A stretch of DNA of 8,319 bases from Flavobacteriaceae bacterium (lineage in GTDB: Bacteria > Bacteroidota > Bacteroidia > Flavobacteriales > Flavobacteriaceae): contig WFMU01000471.1 in NCBI GenBank assembly GCA_015488935.1, positions 1 through 8,319 on the forward strand. Reading direction: 5' to 3'. The position numbers were made by a program, and so were the translations under genes. Below the pieces are notes generated by a model. That model had not been told where the DNA came from, did not search any database, and worked only from the letters and a program-made list of their open reading frames with translations. Below, in pieces: positions 1 to 5,300 of this stretch. The stretch's first letter is position 1, and the number at the start of each line of letters is the position of its first letter.

Positions 1-160
1 GGAAGACCGAAGACAGAAGATGGAAGACGGAAGGCGGAAGATGGTGGATGGGAGTTGGAAGACGGAATACCGAAGACGGAAGACCGAAGACGGAAGATGG
101 TGGATGGGAGTTGGAAGGCGGAAGATGGTGGATGGGAGTTGGAAGGCGGAAAGTTGGAAG
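1..160 (+). repeat. Purine-rich heptanucleotide tandem array
   Basis: The stretch is built from 7-bp units close to YGGAAGR. The phase can be followed without a break from base 7 (CCGAAGA, CAGAAGA, TGGAAGA, CGGAAGG and so on) to base 160, about 22 full units, and the array probably continues left of the window. Almost all pyrimidines fall at fixed positions in the unit, so the plus strand is nearly pure purine. The composition (G+A rich) is unlike the AT-rich DNA around it. Translated, it gives low-complexity Glu/Asp/Gly/Arg/Lys/Trp peptides in more than one frame, which I regard as spurious. It is not CRISPR-like because it has no unique spacers. Its function is unknown; a dispersed intergenic repeat is the likeliest explanation. 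Confidence 0.9.
35..146 (+). repeat. 28-bp higher-order unit within the heptamer array
   Basis: A 26-base sequence starting CGGAAGATGG and ending GGGAGTTGGAA occurs without a mismatch at 35-60, 91-116 and 119-144. The spacings are 56 and 28 bases, so the copies lie on a 28-bp lattice of four heptamers, with one diverged 28-mer at 63-90. The last two copies are exactly tandem. Identical long copies inside an otherwise degenerate array suggest recent duplication, by slippage or unequal exchange, on top of older heptamer expansion. Because 28 is not a multiple of 3, gain or loss of one unit changes the reading frame of anything translated through it. Confidence 0.85.
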
Positions 161-203
161 TTCTTTGCAAAACCTTTGCGTTTTTTGCGGTTAAAAAAAA
201 CCG
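161..203 (+). repeat. CTTTGCG-rich degenerate repeat at the array edge
   Basis: Directly after the heptamer array the plus strand switches to pyrimidine-rich DNA with three related words: CTTTGCA (163-169), CTTTGCG (174-180) and TTTTGCG (183-189), followed by GTTAAAAAAAA. Small hairpins are possible at 167-179 (GCAAA/TTTGC) and 188-203 (CGGTT/AACCG around an A-rich loop). From memory, CTTTGCG...GCGGTTAAA strings are a common dispersed intergenic sequence in Flavobacteriaceae; that is recollection and has not been searched here. The stretch overlaps the probable signal-peptide start of the GH3 gene. Confidence 0.5.
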
Positions 204-2410
204 TTACATTTTTCATACTTTTCATAGCTTTAATTTCTTGTAAAACAGAAACTCAAAAAACAGAAAAAGAGCAATTTATTGATAACCTCATCCATAAAAT
301 GACTTTAAAGGAAAAAGTTGGTCAGATGATTTTATATTCTTCTGGCGAAGATCCTACCATTCCTGTTTTTAATCCGAAGTTTAGAGAAGAAATTGCTAAA
401 GGTGGTGCTGGTGCTATTTTTGCTTCTATTTCTATGGATAGTATTAAATATTTACAAGGTTTAGCAATGCAGTCTCGTTTAAAAATTCCGATGCTTTTTG
501 GTTATGATGTGGTTCATGGCTATAAAACTATTTTTCCTATTCCGTTGGCTGAAGCTGCCTCTTGGGATTTAAAAATGATTAAAAAATCGGCACAAACTGC
601 TGCTAACGAAGCTACTGCTTCTGGTATTAACTGGACTTTTGCACCAATGATTGATGTGGCTCGTGACCAACGTTGGGGACGTGTTTCTGAAGGTGCTGGT
701 GAAGATGTGTATTTGGCTAGTAAAGTTGCCGTTGCTCGTGTTAATGGTTTTCAAGGAAACGATCTTACACAAACCAATACCATGGCATCTTGTGCCAAAC
801 ATTTTGTTGCTTATGGTGCTGCCGAATCTGGCAAAGATTACAATACAGTGAGCTTATCGGAATACGATTTGCGCGATATTTATTTAAAACCTTTTAAAGC
901 CGTGGTTGACAACAATGTTGCTTCAATCATGTCTTCTTTTAACGAAGTTAACGGCGTTCCAGCTACGGCTAATAAAAGACTTTTAACGGATATTTTAAAA
1001 AACGAATGGCATTTTAATGGCTTTGTTTTAACAGATTTTGCTTCGATTGGCGAGTTAATTAATCACGGTGTTGCTGCAAACAAATTAGAATGTGCTGAAT
1101 TGGCCATTAATGCTGGTACGGATATGGACATGGAATCGGCAATTTATAATGAAAAATTTATACAACCTTTATTGGATAATCACAAAATTGACATGCAAAA
1201 TTTAGATGATGCTGTGCGTAGAATTTTAGGTGTAAAATACGATTTAGGCTTGTTTGAGGATGCGTATAAATATTGCAAAACAAATCATCCGAAAGAGAAA
1301 TTATTTACTTCTAAAAATTTAGAAACTGCCAAAGAAATGGCAAAAAAGTCTATTGTTTTACTAAAAAATGAGAAACAATTGTTGCCTCTTGATTTTAAAA
1401 GGTACAAAAATGTTGCTCTTATTGGGCCTCTTGCAGATAATCAAGCGGATCCACTAGGAACATGGATTGCTCAAGGCGATACTACTTCTGTTGTAAGTTT
1501 GTTTATGGGTTTGAAAAAACAATTCCCGAAAGGGGTTTCCTTAAACTATTCCAAAGGTTGTGCTATCGATTCTAAGGATACTTCTGGCTTTTCTAATGCT
1601 ATTGCCATTGCTAAAAAAAGTGACATTATTTTAATGGCTCTCGGTGAAAAAGGTAATATGAGCGGCGAGGCGGCGAGTAAAGGTGACATTAGTTTGCCTG
1701 GCGTACAATCGGATTTATTGGCGGTAATTGCTAAATTACACAAACCTATTGTTTTGATTTTAATGAATGGTAGAGCAATGTGCATTACGCAAGATGTTGC
1801 TAACTGTAATGCGGTTTTAGAAACTTGGCTTTTAGGTTCTACAACTGGCGAGGCGATTGCAGATGTATTGACTGGAAAATACAATCCGTCTGGAAAATTG
1901 CCTGTAACGTTTCCGAAACATATTGGGCAAATACCGTTGTATTACGCGCATAAAAATACAGGTCGCCCTGCAAATGAAAAAATACGTTATTCCTCGCGTT
2001 ATTTGGATATTCCGTTTATGCCTTTGTATCCGTTTGGTTATGGTTTAAGCTATTCTTCGTTTGTGTATTCTAATTTAAAATTGGATAAACAAAAGGTATC
2101 TTTGGATGGTAATATTAAGGTTAGTGTTCTTTTAAAAAATACTGGAAATTATGATGGTGAGGAAGTGGCACAACTCTATATTCGAGATTTGGTTGGTAGT
2201 ATTACTAGACCTGTAAGGGAGCTTAAAGCTTTTGAAAAAGTTTTTTTGAAAAAAGGGGAATCTAAGGTTGTGCATTTTACTATTTTTCCGCAAAGAGATT
2301 TGGCTTTTACTAGAGCGGATTTTACTTATGGTACTGAAAAAGGGAAATTTCGGATTTTTGTTGGTGGTAGTTCTGCTGCTAGTTTAATGGAAGAATTTGT
2401 ATTGGAATAA
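185..2410 (+). CDS. bglX: Glycoside hydrolase family 3 beta-glucosidase (BglX-type lipoprotein)
   Basis: This enzyme hydrolyses terminal non-reducing beta-linked sugars, usually glucose, from oligosaccharides. Numbering from TTG185 (741 residues, close to E. coli BglX at 765), a lipoprotein signal peptide ends at LISC with Cys19. The GH3 TIM barrel follows, with RWGRVSEGAGED (about 163-174), KHFVAYG (205-211), FNEVNGVPAT, and the nucleophile Asp284 in GFVLTDF. The GH3 C-terminal domain carries the acid/base candidate Glu495 in MSGEAASKGDI, and a fibronectin-III-like domain lies at about 645-720. The start is uncertain: the frame stays open through the upstream repeat, with in-frame ATGs at 20, 41 and 125. 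Starts there would add 20-55 repeat-encoded residues ahead of the signal peptide. TTG185 gives a normal 19-residue signal (MRLKKTVTFF...) but has a T-rich leader and no ribosome site, while ATG125 is preceded by AAGGCGGAAG. The next internal ATG (299) would lose the lipobox. The substrate is not determinable; the GH88 gene downstream suggests a uronic-acid glycan. Confidence 0.93.
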   Translation: MRLKKTVTFFILFIALISCKTETQKTEKEQFIDNLIHKMTLKEKVGQMILYSSGEDPTIPVFNPKFREEIAKGGAGAIFASISMDSIKYLQGLAMQSRLKIPMLFGYDVVHGYKTIFPIPLAEAASWDLKMIKKSAQTAANEATASGINWTFAPMIDVARDQRWGRVSEGAGEDVYLASKVAVARVNGFQGNDLTQTNTMASCAKHFVAYGAAESGKDYNTVSLSEYDLRDIYLKPFKAVVDNNVASIMSSFNEVNGVPATANKRLLTDILKNEWHFNGFVLTDFASIGELINHGVAANKLECAELAINAGTDMDMESAIYNEKFIQPLLDNHKIDMQNLDDAVRRILGVKYDLGLFEDAYKYCKTNHPKEKLFTSKNLETAKEMAKKSIVLLKNEKQLLPLDFKRYKNVALIGPLADNQADPLGTWIAQGDTTSVVSLFMGLKKQFPKGVSLNYSKGCAIDSKDTSGFSNAIAIAKKSDIILMALGEKGNMSGEAASKGDISLPGVQSDLLAVIAKLHKPIVLILMNGRAMCITQDVANCNAVLETWLLGSTTGEAIADVLTGKYNPSGKLPVTFPKHIGQIPLYYAHKNTGRPANEKIRYSSRYLDIPFMPLYPFGYGLSYSSFVYSNLKLDKQKVSLDGNIKVSVLLKNTGNYDGEEVAQLYIRDLVGSITRPVRELKAFEKVFLKKGESKVVHFTIFPQRDLAFTRADFTYGTEKGKFRIFVGGSSAASLMEEFVLE

Positions 2411-2440
2411 TTGTTATTTCTTGCAATTTTGAAGCTTTGG

Positions 2441-2480
2441 GAATAAAGAAAATACGCTGAGAATGCAAAGAAATTTTGTG
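2441..2480 (-). repeat. Probable degenerate inverted copy of the CTTTGCG repeat
   Basis: Read on the minus strand, this spacer contains TTCTTTGCA, then six bases, then GCGTATTTTC. This mirrors TTCTTTGCA, eight bases, GCGTTTTTTG at 161-187 on the plus strand. The nine-base word at 2464-2472 is an exact reverse complement of 161-169. The two copies therefore flank the GH3 gene in opposite orientation. The match is short and interrupted in AT-rich DNA, so chance or independent descent from a common dispersed repeat family are both possible. The remaining spacer bases before the next gene are A/T-rich, and I see no TAnnTTTG box in them. Confidence 0.35.
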
Positions 2481-2524
2481 GATAAAGGGATGTTTTTAAT
2501 TGGTAATTATAAAATAATAGAAAA

Positions 2525-3769
2525 ATGAATAAATTAAAATTGGTATTGGTATTGTTTCTTTTTGTTGCTTTAACGAGTTGTAAAGAGAAGAAGAAAAAGG
2601 TATTGGATAGTCCAAAAACCAAAAAAATGGAATCGAAACAGGAACTTATTAAACGTGTTTTTGCTTTTTCTGAAAAGCAGTACGATAGTTTAATTCATCG
2701 TATTGAAAATAACAAACCTTTATTACAGCCTCGTGGTGTTACTGAAAATGGTGATTTACGTTTAAAACCGTTTCGCGATTGGACTAGTGGTTTTTTTCCG
2801 GGTTCACTTTGGTATTTATATCAAAATTCTAAATCGGACAAATGGAAAAATAATGCCATGAAATTTACCGAGGCTTTGGATTCTGTAAAATATATTACCA
2901 ATACGCACGATGTTGGTTTTATGCTTGGTTGTAGTTATGGTAATGGCTATAAGGCAACTAAAAATCCTGCTTATAAAGAGGTAATTATTCGTGGTGCAAA
3001 ATCGTTGGCTACGCGCTACAGACCTGTTATTGGTGTTATTCAGTCGTGGGACACGACTCCTGATATGGGTTGGATTTCTAAGCGTGGTTGGGATACGCCT
3101 GTTATTGTGGATAATATGATGAATTTAGAATTGCTTTTTAGGGCTACTGAATTTTCTAAAGATTCTTCGTTTTATAAGATTGCGGTAAATCATGCTAAAA
3201 CAACGATGAAAAATCATTTTAGAAAGGATTTTAGTAGTTTTCACGTGGTGGATTACGACCATAAAACTGGTAAGGTTCGCAGTAAACAAACTGCACAAGG
3301 TTTTAAAGATTGGACTTCTTGGGCTCGTGGTCAGGCTTGGGGTTTGTATGGTTTTACACAGACTTATGTAAATACGAAAGATGTTGCTTTTTTAAATCAG
3401 GCAAAAGGTATTGCTAATTATATTATGTCTAGTAAACTTATTCCAAAGGATCATATTCCGTATTGGGATTACAATGCGCCAAAGATTCCAAAGGAGCCTA
3501 GAGATGCTTCTGCTGCTGCGATTACTGCTTCTGCTTTATTGACTTTACAGCAATTTGTTCCTGAAAAAAGAGAGGCTATGTTCGCTTATGCGGAAAGTAT
3601 TTTACGCAGACTTTCATCGGCACATTATTTAGCGAATTACGGCAAAAATCAAGGGTTTATCTTAAAACATTCGGTTGGAAATATTCATACTGGTGAGGAA
3701 AATGATAAGCCTTTAAACTATGCGGATTATTATTTTTTGGAGGCTTTAAGTAAGTGGAAAGCTTTGTAA
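2525..3769 (+). CDS. Glycoside hydrolase family 88 unsaturated glucuronyl hydrolase (lipoprotein)
   Basis: GH88 enzymes hydrate the 4,5-double bond of the unsaturated uronic acid left at the non-reducing end by polysaccharide lyases, which releases that sugar and frees the remaining oligosaccharide. The 414-residue product has a lipoprotein signal peptide with Cys19 in ALTSC, then an (alpha/alpha)6-barrel-type sequence with FRDWTSGFFPGSLWYLY, THDVGFM (Asp129), WDTPVIVDNMMN (Asp196) and DWTSWARGQAWGLYG. Asp129 and Asp196 correspond to the catalytic Asp88 and Asp149 described for Bacillus sp. GL1 UGL. The length is normal for the family and nothing is truncated. The ATG has an A-rich leader, typical of Bacteroidota, and no Shine-Dalgarno sequence. 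It lies 114 bases after the GH3 gene on the same strand, so cotranscription is plausible, and it ends at a strong terminator. The presumed lyase substrate (ulvan, glycosaminoglycan or another) cannot be told from this sequence. GH105 is a less likely alternative. Confidence 0.93.
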   Translation: MNKLKLVLVLFLFVALTSCKEKKKKVLDSPKTKKMESKQELIKRVFAFSEKQYDSLIHRIENNKPLLQPRGVTENGDLRLKPFRDWTSGFFPGSLWYLYQNSKSDKWKNNAMKFTEALDSVKYITNTHDVGFMLGCSYGNGYKATKNPAYKEVIIRGAKSLATRYRPVIGVIQSWDTTPDMGWISKRGWDTPVIVDNMMNLELLFRATEFSKDSSFYKIAVNHAKTTMKNHFRKDFSSFHVVDYDHKTGKVRSKQTAQGFKDWTSWARGQAWGLYGFTQTYVNTKDVAFLNQAKGIANYIMSSKLIPKDHIPYWDYNAPKIPKEPRDASAAAITASALLTLQQFVPEKREAMFAYAESILRRLSSAHYLANYGKNQGFILKHSVGNIHTGEENDKPLNYADYYFLEALSKWKAL

Positions 3770-3778
3770 TTGAATAAT

Positions 3779-3813
3779 AAAAGAGGTAACGAAATTTATT
3801 TGTTACCTCTTTT
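3779..3813. terminator. Bidirectional intrinsic terminator between convergent genes
   Basis: A perfect 12-bp stem pairs 3779-3790 (core AGAGGTAAC) with 3802-3813 (core GTTACCTCT) around an 11-base loop. On the plus strand the stem runs into TTTTT; on the minus strand the bases after the stem read TTTTATTATT. It begins 10 bases after the GH88 stop and lies 52 bases beyond the DUF5689 stop. It can therefore end both transcription units. Confidence 0.88.
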
Positions 3814-3822
3814 TAATTATGC

Positions 3823-3843
3823 TTTCTAAAAGTTGTTTAGAAA
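3823..3843. other. Second short hairpin in the convergent intergenic region
   Basis: TTTCTAAA (3823-3830) and TTTAGAAA (3836-3843) form a perfect 8-bp stem with a 5-base loop, 10 bases right of the main terminator. It lacks a clear T-run on either strand and is AT-rich, so it may be an accessory element that stabilises the 3' end of the minus-strand mRNA, or chance. Confidence 0.4.
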
Positions 3844-3864
3844 AGAAATAATTTATGTCTTTAT

Positions 3865-5283
3865 TTAATATGTTATAGCAACATTATCTACTTCAAAAGT
3901 AGCAGAACCAGAAGTGGTAGAAACATATTTAAAAGCAATATATAAATCACCACCAATAGCTGCAGAAACATCTATATTACCAGAATTTGTCCAAGAAGAC
4001 CAACTACCAGTATTTGTATCTAAGGTTACCGCTAGTTGCGTCCAAGTACCGTTAGCACTATCTGTAGGGTCTCCACCAGTATAGTCGGATGACATATAAA
4101 CTTCTAAATCTGGACCATTATATCTTTTAACGGTTTCAAAAGTTAAAGTTGCTGTACTAGCAGATGTTAAATCAATTGGTTTTGAAACTAACCAGTCTTC
4201 GTTATTTTGGCTTCCACCAGAATAACCAGATATTTTTGCACTTGGTCCAGGATTACCAAAATTGGTAGTTCCCCATACTTGATTTCCAACAATATTAAAA
4301 GTATCCCATTTTACCAAACCGCTATCAAAAGAGTCGGTACAATCTGGATTACAAAAGTCAATTCTACATCTGTCTGTATCTGTAAATTTAACATCTTCAA
4401 AAGAGTTTAATACGATAACTACATCATTTTCTCTATAATTTTTTGCTAAAACTCCTACAACGGTTCCTTTGTTTTCTGGTAAGCTATGTGTTTTAAAACT
4501 GGAGAAAGTACTAGTCATTAATCCAAAAGTTTCGTAAGTATCACAACTTAAAAGGATACGTTCTGCATCAAAACTATCGTTTGGTTCATCTGCATAAGTT
4601 TTTCCTAATTCGCTACCTACAAATTGCATATTGTCCATTTGTACAAATGTATTCATGTTAGCGTCTGTAAAATCGTTAGTTGTAATTGTTTTTGGTACTA
4701 TTACTTCAGAAACTGGACTTCTTTCGATGTATTTTTCAAATTTTGTATCATCTATTCTATCTACAGCAAAGTTATTTCCTAAAATTCCAAGTTTATAAAC
4801 ACCTGGTACGTTATCTGTAGGATCACTTTGGTTAACATAACTTGGTGCTGGTCCTTGCGCACCGTCAAAATAACCTAGAGTTAAACCTGCTAATTTTATG
4901 TAAATTTTTCTTCCAACATTGTATTTAGAATGTAATCTACCTTGGTTTATTCTAATTTCTAAAGCTGCAGTAGGGTTTTCTGGTTTGTCTTGTACAATTA
5001 ATTTTTTGTAAAAGTTTCCTTTAGTGTCATCACTTACCACATAAGCTGTAATTACAGAAGAATTGTCATCAGCAAAAGTTTTAACTAAGGTTGCTGGGTT
5101 TGTAGCATCAAAATCACCTACAAAAGACTGTATAACATCAGCCATATTTGTATTAGAGATATCTATATCTTGTTGGTTTTCAATTTGTGGCGTATCAAAA
5201 TCTTTGTCGTCCACACAAGCGGTAAAAGTTCCTAAAATCAATAGGGAACTTAGTATTGTTTTAATTATTTGTTTTGTTTTCAT
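3865..5283 (-). CDS. DUF5689 / choice-of-anchor-J domain surface lipoprotein
   Basis: This 472-residue lipoprotein has a signal peptide ending FTAC (Cys23) and an acidic tail VDDKDFDTP directly after the cysteine. That resembles the lipoprotein export signals that send Bacteroidota lipoproteins to the cell surface. Residues about 40-300 match what I recognise as the DUF5689 region, with OB-fold-like strands such as SSVITAYVVSDD and FYKKLIVQD. A cysteine cluster (Cys306, Cys311, Cys315) marks the hinge. Residues about 316-472 form a beta-sandwich of the choice-of-anchor-J type (TDSFDSGLVKWDTF, NEDWLVSKPIDL, LTFETVKRYNGPDLEVYMSSDY, closing FEVDNVAITY). No enzymatic motif is visible. The ATG lies 17 bases after the stop of the TonB-dependent receptor on the same strand, so the two are almost certainly cotranscribed. 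I infer that it captures a ligand for that receptor, in the role SusD plays in other systems. The domain names are from memory of the families, not from a search. Confidence 0.85.
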   Translation of the reverse strand: MKTKQIIKTILSSLLILGTFTACVDDKDFDTPQIENQQDIDISNTNMADVIQSFVGDFDATNPATLVKTFADDNSSVITAYVVSDDTKGNFYKKLIVQDKPENPTAALEIRINQGRLHSKYNVGRKIYIKLAGLTLGYFDGAQGPAPSYVNQSDPTDNVPGVYKLGILGNNFAVDRIDDTKFEKYIERSPVSEVIVPKTITTNDFTDANMNTFVQMDNMQFVGSELGKTYADEPNDSFDAERILLSCDTYETFGLMTSTFSSFKTHSLPENKGTVVGVLAKNYRENDVVIVLNSFEDVKFTDTDRCRIDFCNPDCTDSFDSGLVKWDTFNIVGNQVWGTTNFGNPGPSAKISGYSGGSQNNEDWLVSKPIDLTSASTATLTFETVKRYNGPDLEVYMSSDYTGGDPTDSANGTWTQLAVTLDTNTGSWSSWTNSGNIDVSAAIGGDLYIAFKYVSTTSGSATFEVDNVAITY

Positions 5284-5300
5284 AATATATATTTTATTAG

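Noticed and set aside
1..160. CRISPR array
   Set aside because: The units are short and directly abutting with no unique spacers, and no cas gene is present.
1..160. G-quadruplex-forming element
   Set aside because: The G-runs are mostly only two bases long at 7-base spacing, so only weak two-tetrad structures are possible and nothing supports a role.
55..243. 62-codon reading frame through the heptamer array on the plus strand
   Set aside because: It is a second frame of the repeat and overlaps the GH3 signal peptide region; it encodes low-complexity repeat peptide with no family resemblance.
569..802. Minus-strand reading frame inside the GH3 gene (and similar ones at 1546-1884 and 2326-2622)
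   Set aside because: They lie antisense to clearly conserved genes, lack recognisable domains, and are explained as shadows; the last one spans the GH3-GH88 spacer but overlaps both genes.
1662..1677. Perfect tandem GCGGCGAG duplication at the GH3 acid/base motif
   Set aside because: The residues it encodes (SGEAAS) line up without insertion against the BglX motif HEASS, so it reflects codon choice, not a recent duplication.
4207..4410. Plus-strand reading frames inside the DUF5689 and receptor genes (also 5063-5359 and 5586-5780)
   Set aside because: They are antisense shadows of well-supported coding sequences, with no leader or family resemblance.
5284..5293. AATATATATT palindrome between the receptor and DUF5689 genes
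   Set aside because: Pure A/T palindromes are expected by chance in DNA this AT-rich, and the 17-base gap leaves little room for a separate promoter.
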